From Balaenoptera acutorostrata (taxonomy: Eukaryota; Chordata; Mammalia; Artiodactyla; Balaenopteridae), in assembly GCF_949987535.1 (NCBI RefSeq), contig NW_026646045.1, forward strand, positions 310,001-374,000: 64,000 nt of DNA. Direction: 5' to 3'. Positions 1 through 11,929 of the stretch are shown here, piece after piece; within the stretch, counting starts at the first letter, position 1, and each line of letters starts with the position of its first letter. A program made the position numbers and the translations under genes. The notes beneath the pieces were generated by a model. That model was given only the letters and a program-made list of their open reading frames with translations. It made no database searches and was not told the origin of the DNA.

Positions 1-1375
1 AGCACCTTTAACCTCCTGTTCCGTACAGGTTGCAATTTGTCCTGAGGATGAACGGGAAAAGGGGGAACCAATGAGAGACTAGCTCTAGGTGTTGGGACAG
101 GCACAGGTCACTCTATTTTCCCATCAGGAAGAAGAATTAAGCACAAGCTCAGCCTGCCCCCCAGAACCAGAAGAGGGCCTGAAGCAATCCTGCGCTTTTG
201 CGGCCAACTCCCAAAAAAGCGAGTTGAAAAATGGAGCTCAGGGGCACTGCAATTCACAAACCTGCAGAGATTTAAATGATACCTCTCGTCCACAAATATA
301 TTAAGGGAAGGCAACGAAGAGGCTTTGAAAGCAAGGCAGAATTGCAGGAAACAGATTTCAGGAGGTAGATTCGAATCGCCTTGAAAGCACATGAAAAGCG
401 GCAAAACGTGGACAATGATGCCCTTGGCCTAAAAGGGCGTATGCGTTTTTTCCTGAATATATTCAGGAAAAAACGCATACGCCCTTTTTGGCCAACCAAG
501 CAACCTGGAAAGGCCAATCAGCGCTCCAAAGAAGTCTGGCTTCCCAGCGGGCAAAAGGGCCATGCGGAAAAAAGTGTCCAAACCAGAACTGCACGACCGG
601 CCATGGAGAAATGGGAGCCTTGCTTCGCTGATGGGCGGGATGTAAATTGCCAACAGCCACTCGGGAGAAGTGTACGGTGTGTCCTGAAACATCTAAAAAA
701 CACAGCTTGGAGAGCATAGGGCACTTCCACTCATGGGCGTATAAATTGGGAAAACTAAAAATCAGCAAGACACAGGCACCCCAAAGTTTAGGGCTGCTCT
801 GTTGACAAGAACCCCCGCTTCATTACACCTTAAATATCCTAGGAAAGAGAAAAATGGATAAAGAAGTTGGGGTCTTCATGTACAATGGAATATCACTCAG
901 CCATGAAATCAACGTCATAAGGCTAGTAGCAGCACGATGAGTGGATTTAGGTACGACGATTCTAAGTGAAATAAGTCACACAGAAAAAGACACTTATCAT
1001 AAGATATCACTTAGAGAGGGAATGTAAAAACCGCTACACTTGAACTGAATTACAAAACAGAACAGAGTCACACGTTTAGAAAACACACTATGGCTGCTGA
1101 ACGGGAAAGGTGAGGTGGGGTGATGCATAAAACAAGGGTTTCAAATTAGCTCCGATAACGTTCCATAAACCCAATATGTAAGAGACAAGACCTATTCCTT
1201 TTTCAGTGAACTGGACTCAACACCCCCTATTCACCGCAGAAGAATATATCTGACTAGTAAGAATTCTCAAACCTATGTATTGATATCTCTCTGTAAGTGA
1301 GTCAAGGGGGTGTAAAGCGGCATAAACACAGCCGTGAAAAGCAGCTAAACCCCATTATAAAAATAAATTACTTTT
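1..1375 (+). repeat. Monomer U0 (partial, first subfamily)
   Basis: The window opens inside this monomer. Palindrome at 424-495, with the first-subfamily left-arm change A to T at 430. Its L1 half reads gtacgacgat near 951, unlike U1-U3, which read gtaggacgat. U0 is therefore a mosaic of first-subfamily and later variants. Confidence 0.9.
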
Positions 1376-2182
1376 CAAAACCCGTGAAACAAAGGCAGTG
1401 AAAGAGAGAGAAATTCTTCCAAAATTCGTTCAGGGGCTGTGATGCAACCTGGATTGACCATATCTAGACCCACAGCTGATTGAGACATAAGGGTGGACAC
1501 TCTTGGGGCTGAGAGGTTCGGTGAGGTTGGGTGAGCCAACGCAGACCCTTTCAAGTAATACTGCATGGTACCCATCCCATGGGTCCCAAATCACCAGGTT
1601 CAAGGGCATCTTCCTACATGGAAATCAGGCATGAGAAACCCAGAAGATGGTACACCATGTGATCGGGAAAGGTTTCTAAAACGCACCTCATTTCTCATCT
1701 CCTTTGCTCGGGTTCGCCATTCCAGCCGATTTACTAGCCATCTCCCTCCTTGGAGAATCAGCACCTTTAACCTCCTGTTCCGTACAGGTTGCAATTTGTC
1801 CTGAGGATGAACGGGAAGAGGGGGAACCATTGAGAGACTAGCTCTAGGTGTTGGGACAGGCACAGGTCACTCTATTTTCCCATCAGGAAGAAGAATTAAG
1901 CACAAGCTCAGCCTGCCCCCCAGAACCAGAAGAGGGCCTGAAGCAATCCTGCGCTTTTGCGGCCAGCTCCCAAAAAAGCGAGTTGAAAAATGGAGCTCAG
2001 GGGCACTGCAATTCACAAACCTGCAGAGTTTTAAATGATACCTCTCGTCCACAAATATATTAAGGGAAGGCAACGAAGAGGCTTTGAAAGCAAGGCAGAA
2101 TTGCAGGAAACAGATTTCAGGAGGTAGATTCGAATCGCCTTGAAAGCACATGAAAAGCGGCAAAACGTGGACAATGATGCCC
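1376..2182 (+). repeat. Monomer part 1 (reference copy): unrecognised 807-bp segment
   Basis: This segment runs from the A-rich end of the previous L1-derived part to the palindrome. I recognise no transposon, RNA gene or CENP-B box in it. It is moderately GC-rich and opens with an A/G-rich stretch. The diverged copy at 57,215-57,781 matches it only loosely in its first half, which makes that copy the best query for finding its origin. Every monomer of both arrays carries it. Confidence 0.7.
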
Positions 2183-2254
2183 TTGGCCTAAAAGGGCGTA
2201 TGCGTTTTTTCCTGAATATATTCAGGAAAAAACGCATACGCCCTTTTTGGCCAA
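2183..2254. repeat. Monomer part 2 (reference copy): 72-bp spacerless palindrome
   Basis: The left arm starts ttggcc, then an A run, gggcgtatgcg, a T run and cctgaata. The right arm is its reverse complement, with no spacer (centre between 2,218 and 2,219). The consensus is perfect over 36 + 36 bases. This copy has one mismatch, A to T at 2,189, shared with the three other copies of the first subfamily. The structure could extrude as a cruciform in DNA or fold as a long hairpin in RNA. It sits exactly where the L1-derived part begins. Confidence 0.95.
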
Positions 2255-3134
2255 CCAAGCAACCTGGAAAGGCCAATCAGCGCTCCAAAGAAGTCTGGCT
2301 TCCCAGCGGGCAAAAGGGACATGCGGAAAAAAGTGTCTAAACCAGAACTGCACGACCGGGCATGGAGAAATGGGAGCCTTGTTTCGCTGATGGGCGGGAT
2401 GTAAATTGCCAACAGCCACTCGGGAGAAGTGTACGGTGTGTCCTGAAACATCTAAAAAACACAGCTTGGAGAGCATAGGGCACTTCCACTCATGGGCGTA
2501 TAAATTGGGAAAACTAAAAATCAGCAAGACACAGGCACCCCAAAGTTTAGGGCTGCTCTGTTGACAAGAACCCCCGCTTCATTACACCTTAAATATCCTA
2601 GGAAAGAGAAAAATGGATAAAGAAGTTGTGGTCCTCATGTACAATGGAATATCACTCAGCCATGAAATCAACGTCATAAGGCTAGTAGCAGCACGATGAG
2701 TGGATTTAGGTAGGACGATTCTAAGTGAAATAAGTCACACAGAAAAAGACACTTATCATAAGATATCACTTAGAGAGGGAATGTAAAAACCGCTACACTT
2801 GAACTGAATTACAAAACAGAACAGAGTCACACGTTTAGAAAACACACTATGGCTGCTGAACGGGAAAGGTGAGGTGGGGTGATGCATAAAACAAGGGTTT
2901 CAAATTAGCTCCGATACCGTTCCATAAACCCAATATGTAAGAGACAAGACCTATTCCTTTTTCAGTGAACTGGACTCAACACCCCCTATTCACCGCACAA
3001 GAATATATCTGACTAGTAAGAATCCTCAAACCTATGTATTGATATCTCTCTGTAAGTGAGTCAAGGGGGTGTAAAGTGGCATAAACACAGCCGTGAAAAG
3101 CAGCTAAACCCCATTATAAAAATAAATTACTTTT
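2255..3134 (+). mobile_element. Monomer part 3 (reference copy): L1 ORF2 3' end plus 3' UTR, now satellite
   Basis: Collinear by eye with the L1 copies in this same window. The monomer stretch gggatgtaaattgcc matches gggaatgtaaattgat at 50,551. The stretch atggataaagaag followed by caatggaatatcactcagcc matches 50,763-50,813. Then come a caca-gaaaaagacac-tatca stretch and a gatatcactta stretch typical of the cetartiodactyl L1 3' UTR, a G-rich tract, and a final cccattataaaaataaatta like an L1 A-rich end. It starts about 12 bp after the palindrome. The reading frame is long dead. I recall an earlier published report that L1 is a building block of cetacean satellites, which fits. Confidence 0.82.
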
Positions 3135-4893
3135 CAAAACCTGTGAAACAAAGACAGTGAAAGAGAGAGAAATTCTTCCAAAATTCGTTCAGGGGCTGTG
3201 ATGCAACCTGGATTGACCATATCTAGACCCACAGCTGATTGAGACATAAGGGTGGACACTCTTGGGGCTGAGAGGTTCGGTGAGGTTGGGTGAGCCAACG
3301 CAGACCCTTTCAAGTAATACTGCATGGTACCCATCCCATGGGTCCCAAATCTCCAGGTTCAAGGGCATCTTCCTACATGGAAATCAGGCATGAGAAACCC
3401 AGAAGATGGTACACCGTGTGATCGGGAAAGGTTTCTAAAACGCACCTCATTTCTCATCTCCTTTGCTCGGGTTCGCCATTCCAGCCGATTTACTAGCCAT
3501 CTCCCTCCTTGGAGAATCAGCACCTTTAACCTCCTGTTCCGTACAGGTTGCAATTTGTCCTGAGGATGAACGGGAAGAGGGGGAACCAATGAGACACTAG
3601 CTCTAGGTGTTGGGACAGGCACAGGTCACTCTATTTTCCCATCAGGAAGAAGAATTAAGCACAAGCTCAGCCTGCCCCCCAGAACCAGAAGAGGGCCTGA
3701 AGCAATCCTGCGCTTTTGCGGCCAGCTCCCAAAAAAGCGAGTTGAAAAATGGAGCTCAGGGGCACTGCAATTCACAAACCTGCAGAGTTTTCAATGATAC
3801 CTCTCGTCCACAAATATATTAAGGGAAGGCAACGAAGAGGCTTTGAAAGCAAGGCAGAATTGCAGGAAACAGATTTCAGGAGGTAGATTCGAATCGCCTT
3901 GAAAGCACATGAAAAGCGGCAAAACGTGGACAATGATGCCCTTGGCCTAAAAGGGCGTATGCGTTTTTTCCTGAATATATTCAGGAAAAAACGCATACGC
4001 CCTTTTTGGCCAACCAAGCAACCTGGAAAGGCCAATCAGCGCTCCAAAGAAGTCTGGCTTCCCAGCGGGCAAAAGGGACATGCGGAAAAAAGTGTCCAAA
4101 CCAGAACTGCACGACCGGCCATGGAGAAATGGGAGCCTTGTTTCGCTGATGGGCGGGATGTAAATTGCCAACAGCCACTCGGGAGAAGTGTACGGTGTGT
4201 CCTGAAACATCTAAAAAACACAGCTTGGAGAGCATAGGGCACTTCCACTCATGGGCGTATAAATTGGGAAAACTAAAAATCAGCAAGACACAGGCACCCC
4301 AAAGTTTAGGGCTGCTCTGTTGACAAGAACCCCCGCTTCATTACACCTTAAATATCCTAGGAAAGAGAAAAATGGATAAAGAAGTTGTGGTCCTCATGTA
4401 CAATGGAATATCACTCAGCCATGAAATCAACGTCATAAGGCTAGTAGCAGCACGATGAGTGGATTTAGGTAGGACGATTCTAAGTGAAATAAGTCACACA
4501 GAAAAAGACACTTATCATAAGATATCACTTAGAGAGGGAATGTAAAAACCGCTACACTTGAACTGAATTACAAAACAGAACAGAGTCACACGTTTAGAAA
4601 ACACACTATGGCTGCTGAACGGGAAAGGTGAGGTGGGGTGATGCATAAAACAAGGGTTTCAAATTAGCTCCGATACCGTTCCATAAACCCAATATGTAAG
4701 AGACAAGACCTATTCCTTTTTCAGTGAAATGGACTCAACACCCCCTATTCACCGCACAAGAATATATCTGACTAGTAAGAATCCTCAAACCTATGTATTG
4801 ATATCTCTCTGTAAGTGAGTCAAGGGGGTGTAAAGCGGCATAAACACAGCCGTGAAAAGCAGCTAAACCCCATTATAAAAATAAATTACTTTT
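3135..4893 (+). repeat. Monomer U2 (first subfamily)
   Basis: Complete. Palindrome at 3,942-4,013 with the first-subfamily T at 3,948. It carries gagacactagc near 3,590, shared with U3 and U4, and a private tttcaatgat near 3,789. Confidence 0.9.
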
Positions 4894-6652
4894 CAAAACC
4901 CGTGAAACAAAGACAGTGAAAGAGAGAGAAATTCTTCCAAAATTCGTTCAGGGGCTGTGATGCAACCTGGATTGACCATATCTAGACCCACAGCTGATTG
5001 AGACATAAGGGTGGACACTCTTGGGGCTGAGAGGTTCGGTGAGGTTGGGTGAGCCAACGCAGACCCTTTCAAGTAATACTGCATGGTACCCATCCCATGG
5101 GTCCCAAATCTCCAGGTTCAAGGGCATCTTCCTACATGGAAATCAGGCATGAGAAACCCAGAAGATGGTACACCGTGTGATCGGGAAAGGTTTCTAAAAC
5201 GCACCTCATTTCTCATCTCCTTTGCTCGGGTTCGCCATTCCAGCCGATTTACTAGCCATCTCCCTCCTTGGAGAATCAGCACCTTTAACCTCCTGTTCTG
5301 TACAGGTTGCAATTTGTCCTGAGGATGAACGGGAAGAGGGGGAACCAATGAGACACTAGCTCTAGGTGTTGGGACAGGCACAGGTCACTCTATTTTCCCA
5401 TCAGGAAGAAGAATTAAGCACAAGCTCAGCCTGCCCCCCAGAACCAGAAGAGGGCCTGAAGCAATCCTGCGCTTTTGCGGCCAGCTCCCAAAAAAGCGAG
5501 TTGAAAAATGGAGCTCAGGGGCACTGCAATTCACAAACCTGCAGAGTTTTAAATGATACCTCTCGTCCACAAATATATTAAGGGAAGGCAACGAAGAGGC
5601 TTTGAAAGCAAGGCAGAATTGCAGGAAACAGATTTCAGGAGGTAGATTCGAATCGCCTTGAAAGCACATGAAAAGCGGCAAAACGTGGACAATGATGCCC
5701 TTGGCCTAAAAGGGCGTATGCGTTTTTTCCTGAATATATTCAGGAAAAAACGCATACGCCCTTTTTGGCCAACCAAGCAACCTGGAAAGGCCAATCAGCG
5801 CTCCAAAGAAGTCTGGCTTCCCAGCGGGCAAAAGGGACATGCGGAAAAAAGTGTCCAAACCAGAACTGCACGACCGGCCATGGAGAAATGGGAGCCTTGT
5901 TTCGCTGATGGGCGGGATGTAAATTGCCAACAGCCACTCGGGAGAAGTGTACGGTGTGTCCTGAAACATCTAAAAAACACAGCTTGGAGAGCATAGGGCA
6001 CTTCCACTCATGGGCGTATAAATTGGGAAAACTAAAAATCAGCAAGACACAGGCACCCCAAAGTTTAGGGCTGCTCTGTTGACAAGAACCCCCGCTTCAT
6101 TACACCTTAAATATCCTAGGAAAGAGAAAAATGGATAAAGAAGTTGTGGTCCTCATGTACAATGGAATATCACTCAGCCATGAAATCAACGTCATAAGGC
6201 TAGTAGCAGCACGATGAGTGGATTTAGGTAGGACGATTCTAAGTGAAATAAGTCACACAGAAAAAGACACTTATCATAAGATATCACTTAGAGAGGGAAT
6301 GTAAAAACCGCTACACTTGAACTGAATTACAAAACAGAACAGAGTCACACGTTTAGAAAACACACTATGGCTGCTGAACGGGAAAGGTGAGGTGGGGTGA
6401 TGCATAAAACAAGGGTTTCAAATTAGCTCCGATACCGTTCCATAAACCCAATATGTAAGAGACAAGACCTATTCCTTTTTCAGTGAACTGGACTCAACAC
6501 CCCCTATTCACCGCACAAGAATATATCTGACTAGTAAGAATCCTCAAACCTATATATTGATATCTCTCTGTAAGTGAGTCAAGGGGGTGTAAAGCGGCAT
6601 AAACACAGCCGTGAAAAGCAGCTAAACCCCATTATAAAAATAAATTACTTTT
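4894..6652 (+). repeat. Monomer U3 (first subfamily)
   Basis: Complete. Palindrome at 5,701-5,772 with T at 5,707. Carries gttctgtacagg near 5,295, seen again only in U16 (near 28,163). Confidence 0.9.
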
Positions 6653-8411
6653 CAAAACCCGTGAAACAAAGACAGTGAAAGAGAGAGAAATTCTTCCAAA
6701 ATTCGTTCAGGGGCTGTGATGCAACCTGGATTGACCATATCTAGACCCACAGCTGATTGAGACATAAGGGTGGACACTCTTGGGGCTGAGAGGTTCGGTG
6801 AGGTTGGGTGAGCCAACGCAGACCCTTTCAAGTAATACTGCATGGTACCCATCCCATGGGTCCCAAATCTCCAGGTTCAAGGGCATCTTCCTACATGGAA
6901 ATCAGGCATGAGAAACCCAGAAGATGGTACACCGTGTGATCGGGAAAGGTTTCTAAAACGCACCTCATTTCTCATCTCCTTTGCTCGGGTTCGCCATTCC
7001 AGCCGATTTACTAGCCATCTCCCTCCTTGGAGAATCAGCACCTTTAACCTCCTGTTCCGTACAGGTTGCAATTTGTCCTGAGGATGAACGGGAAGAGGGG
7101 GAACCAATGAGACACTAGCTCTAGGTGTTGGGACAGGCACAGGTCACTCTATTTTCCCATCAGGAAGAAGAATTAAGCACAAGCTCAGCCTGCCCCCCAG
7201 AACCAGAAGAGGGCCTGAAGCAATCCTGCGCTTTTGCGGCCAGCTCCCAAAAAAGCGAGTTGAAAAATGGAGCTCAGGGGCACTGCAATTCACAAACCTG
7301 CAGAGTTTTAAATGATACCTCTCGTCCACAAATATATTAAGGGAAGGCAACGAAGAGGCTTTGAAAGCAAGGCAGAATTGCAGGAAACAGATTTCAGGAG
7401 GTAGATTCAAATCGCCTTGAAAGCACATGAAAAGCGGCAAAACGTGGACAATGATGCCCTTGGCCAAAAAGGGCGTATGCGTTTTTTCCTGAATATATTC
7501 AGGAAAAAACGCATACGCCCTTTTTGGCCAACCAAGCAACCTGGAAAGGCCAATCAGCGCTGCAAAGAAGTCTCGCTTCCCAGTGGGCAAAAGGGCCATG
7601 CGGAAAAAAGTGTCCAAACCAGAAATGCACGACCGGCCATGGAGAAAAGGGAGCCTTGCTTCGCTGATGGGCGGGATGTAAATTGCCAACAGCCACTCGG
7701 GAGAAGTGTACGGTGTGTCCTGAAACATCTAAAAAACACAGCTTGGAGAGCATAGGGGACTTCCACTCATGGGCGTATAAATTGGGAAAACTAAAAATCA
7801 GCAAGACACAGGCACCCCAAAGTTTAGGGCTGCTCTGTTGACAAGAACCCCCACTTCATTACACCTTAAATATCCTAGGAAAGAGAAAAATGGATAAAGA
7901 AGTTGGGGTCCTCATGTACAATGGAATATCACTCAGCCATGAAATCAACGTCATAAGGCTAGTAGCAGCACGATGAGTGGATTTAGGTACGACGATTCTA
8001 AGTGAAATAAGTCACACAGAAAAAGACACTTATCCTAAAATATCACTTATAGAGGGAATGTAAAAACCGCTACACATGAACTGAATTGCAAAACAGAACA
8101 GAGTCACACGTTTAGGAAACACACTATGGCTGCTGAACGGGAAAGGTGAGGTGGGGTGATGCATAAAACAAGGGTTTCAAATTAGCTCCGATACCGTTCC
8201 ATAAACCCAATATGTAAGAGACAAGACCTATTCCTTTTTCAGTGAACTGGACTCAACACCCCCTATTCACCGCAGAAGAATATATCTGACTAGTAAGAAT
8301 CCTCAAACCTATGTATTGATATCTCTCTGTAAGTGAGTCAAGGGGGTGTAAAGCGGCATAAACACAGCCGTGAAAAGCAGCTAAACCCCATTATAAAAAT
8401 AAATTACTTTT
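6653..8411 (+). repeat. Monomer U4 (mosaic, subfamily switch inside it)
   Basis: Complete. Upstream of about 7,350 it carries first-subfamily variants (gagacactagc near 7,110, tttaaatgatacc near 7,308). From the palindrome (7,460-7,531, perfect) onward it carries second-subfamily variants, including agaaatgcacg near 7,621 and ttggggtcctc near 7,903. The switch lies within about 110 bp upstream of the palindrome. Confidence 0.88.
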
Positions 8412-10170
8412 CAAAACCCGTGAAACAAAGACAGTGAAAGAGAGAGAAATTCTTCCAAAATTCGTTCAGGGGCTGTGATGCAACCTGGATTGACCATATC
8501 TAGACCCACAGCTGATTGAGACATAAGGGTGGACACTCTTGGGGCTGAGAGGTTCGGTGAGGTTGGGTGAGCCAACGCAGACCCTTTCAAGAAATACTGC
8601 ATGGTACCCATCCCATGGGTCCCAAATCTCCAGGTTCAAGGGCATCTTCCTACATGGAAATCAGGCATGAGAAACCCAGAAGATGGTACACCGTGTGATC
8701 GGGAAAGTTTTCTAAAACGCACCTCATTTCTCATCTCCTTTGCTCGGGTTCGCCATTCCAGCCGATTTACTAGCCATCTCCCTCCTTGGAGAATCAGCAC
8801 CTTTAACCTCCTGTTCCGTACAGGTTGCAATTTGTCCTGAGGATGAACGGGAAGAGGGGGAACCAATGAGAGGCTAGCTCTAGGTGTTGGGACAGGCACA
8901 GGTCACTCTATTTTCCCATCAGGAAGAAGAATTAAGCACAAGCTCAGCCTGTCCCCCAGAACCAGAAGAGGGCCTGAAGCAATCCTGCGCTTTTGCGGCC
9001 AGCTCCCAAAAAAGCGAGTTGAAAAATGGAGCTCAGGGGTACTGAAATTCACAAACCTGCAGAGTTTTAAACGATACCTCTCGTCCACAAATATATTAAG
9101 GGAAGGCAACGAAGAGGCTTTGAAAGCAAGGCAGAATTGCAGGAAACAGATTTCAGGAGGTAGATTCGAATCGCCTTGAAAGCACATGAAAAGCAGCAAA
9201 ACGTGGACAATGATGCCCTTGGCCAAAAAGGGCATATGCGTTTTTTCCTGAATATATTCAGGGAAAAACGCATACGCCCTTTTTGGCCAACCAAGCAACC
9301 TGGAAAGGCAAATCAGCGCTCCAAAGAAGTCTCGCTTCCCAGCGGGCAAAAGGGCCATGCGGAAAAAAGTGTCCAAACCAGAAATGCACGACCGGCCATG
9401 GAGAAATGGGAGCCTTGCTTCGCTGATGGGCGGGATGTAAATTGCCAACAGCCACTCGGGAGAAGTGTACGGTGTGTCCTGAAACATCTAAAAAACACAG
9501 CTTGGAGAGCATAGGGCACTTCCACTCATGGGCGTATAAATTGGGAAAATTAAAAATCAGCAAGACACAGGCACCCCAAAGTTTAGGGCTGCTCTATTGA
9601 CAAGAACCCCCACTTCATTACACCTTAAATATCCTAGGAAAGAGAAAAATGGATAAAGAAGTTGGGGTCCTCATGTACAATGGAATATCACTCAGCCACG
9701 TAATCAACGTCATAAGGCTAGTAGCAGCACGATGAGTGGATTTAGGTACGACGATTCTAAGTGAAATAAGTCACACAGAAAAAGACACTTATCATAAGAT
9801 ATCACTTAGAGAGGGAATGTAAAAACCGCTACACTTGAACTGAATTACAAAACAGAAGAGAGTAACACGTTTAGAAAACACACTATGGCTGCTGAACGGG
9901 AAAGGTGAGGTGGGGTGATGCATAAAACAAGGGTTTCAAATTAGCTCCGATACCGTTCCATAAACCCAATATGTAAGAGACAAGACCTATTCCTTTTTCA
10001 GTGAACTGGACTCAACACCCCCTATTCACCGCACAAGAATATATCTGACTAGTAAGAATCCTCAAACCTATGTATTGATATCTCTCTGTAAATGAGTCAA
10101 GGGGGTGTAAAGCGGCATAAACACAGCCGTGAAAAGCAGCTAAACCCCATTATAAAAATAAATTACTTTT
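8412..10170 (+). repeat. Monomer U5 (second subfamily)
   Basis: Complete. Palindrome at 9,219-9,290 with two mismatched pairs (G to A at 9,234, A to G at 9,263). Shares cctgtcccccag, aagcagcaaaacg and ggggtactg with U7, two monomers downstream, but not with U6. Confidence 0.9.
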
Positions 10171-11929
10171 CAAAACCCGTGAAACAAAGACACTGAAAGA
10201 GAGAGAAATTCTTCCAAAATTCGTTCAGGGGCTGTGATGCAACCTGGATTGACCATATCTAGACCCACAGCTGATTGAGACATAAGGGTGGACACTCTTG
10301 GGGCTGAGAGGTTCGGTGAGGTTGGGTGAGCCAACGCAGACCCTTTCAAGTAATACTGCATGGTACCCATCCCATGGGTCCCAAATCTCCAGGTTCAAGG
10401 GCATCTTCCTACATTGAAAACAGGCATGAGAAACCCAGAAGATGGTACACCGTGTGATCGGGAAAGGTTTCTAAAACGCACCTCATTTCTCATCTCCTTT
10501 GCTCGGGTTCCCCATTCCAGCCGATTTACTAGCCATCTCCCTCCTTGGAGAATCAGCACCTTTAACCTCCTGTTCCGTACAGGTTGCAATTTGTCCTGAG
10601 GTTGAACGGGAAGAGGGGGAACCAATGAGAGGCTAGCTCTAGGTGTTGGGACAGGCACAGGTCACTCTATTTTCCCATCAGGAAGAAGAGTTAAGCACAA
10701 GCTCAGCCTGCCCCCCAGAACCAGAAGAGGGCCTGAAGCAATCCTGCGCTTTTGCGGCCAGCTCCCAAAAAAGCGAGTTGAAAAATGGAGCTCAGGGGCA
10801 CTGCAATTCACAAACCTGCAGAGTTTTAAACGATACCTCTCGTCCACAAATATATTAAGGGAAGGCAACGAAGAGGCTTTGAAAGCAAGGCAGAATTGCA
10901 GGAAACAGATTTCAGGAGGTAGATTCGAATCGCCTTGAAAGCACATGAAAAGCGGCAAAACGTGGACAATGATGCCCTTGGCCAAAAAGGGCATATGCGT
11001 TTTTTCCTGAATATATTCAGGGAAAAACGCATACGCCCTTTTTGGCCAACCAAGCAACCTGGAAAGGCCAATCAGCGCTCCAAAGAAGTCTCGCTTCCCA
11101 GCGGGCAAAAGGGCCATGTGGAAAAAAGTGTCCAAACCAGAAATGCACGACCGGCCATGGAGAACTGGGAGCCTTGCTTCGCTGATGGGCGGGATGTAAA
11201 TTGCCAACAGCCACTCGGGAGAAGTGTACGGTGTGTCCTGAAACATCTAAAAAACACAGCTTGGAGAGCATAGGGCACTTCCACTCATGGGCGTATAAAT
11301 TGGGAAAACTAAAAATCAGCAAGACACAGGCACCCCAAAGTTTAGGGCTGCTCTGTTGACAAGAACCCCCGCTTCATTACACCTTAAATATCCTAGGAAA
11401 GAGAAAAATGGATAAAGAAGTTGGGGTCCTCATGTACAATGGAATATCACTCAGCCACGAAATCAACGTCATAAGGCTAGTAGCAGCACGATGAGTGGAT
11501 TTAGGTACGACAATTCTAAGTGAAATAAGTCACACAGAAAAAGACACTTATCCTAAGATATCACTTAGAGAGGGAATGTAAAAACCGCTACACTTGAACT
11601 GAATTACAAAACAGAACAGAGTCACACGTTTAGAAAACACACTATGGCTGCTGAACGGGAAAGGTGAGGTGGGGTGATGCATAAAACAAGGGTTTCAAAT
11701 TAGCTCCGATACCGTTCCATAAACCCAATATGTAAGAGACAAGACCTATTCCTTTTTCAGTGAACTGGACTCAACACCCCCTATTCACCGCACAAGAATA
11801 TATCTGACTAGTAAGAATCCTCAAACCTATGTATTGATATCTCTCTGTAAGTGAGTCAAGGGGGTGTAAAGCGGCATAAACACAGCCGTGAAAAGCAGCT
11901 AAACCCCATTATAAAAATAAATTACTTTT
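10171..11929 (+). repeat. Monomer U6 (second subfamily)
   Basis: Complete. Palindrome at 10,978-11,049 with the same two arm changes as U5. Has acattgaaaacagg near 10,411 and aagaagagttaagc near 10,684, the latter also in U8 and U9. Confidence 0.9.

Larger units (their letters stand above)
1376..3134 (+). repeat. Monomer U1 (first subfamily)
   Basis: Complete, 1,759 bp. Palindrome at 2,183-2,254 with one mismatch at 2,189. Private changes include atcaccagg near 1,590, where other copies read atctccagg, and gtgtctaaacc near 2,332. Confidence 0.9.

Noticed and set aside
424..495. Palindrome as a transcription terminator or CRISPR repeat
   Set aside because: The host is a mammal, spacing is 1,759 bp, and there are no spacer/repeat units. 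Bacterial interpretations do not apply.
381..719. 112-codon plus-strand frame repeated in nearly every monomer
   Set aside because: It runs through the palindrome into antiquated L1 ORF2 sequence in the wrong context. Conservation follows from the array having no indels, and there is no sign of codon-level constraint.
1516..1533. Possible CENP-B box at ttcggtgaggttgggtg
   Set aside because: At least two of the essential positions differ (the internal A and the CGGG end), and no copy has a better match.
7144..7728. 194-codon minus-strand frame shared by many monomers
   Set aside because: The first-subfamily palindrome change creates a stop in it, and other copies are shortened or extended by single substitutions. 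It is best explained by repetition and not coding.
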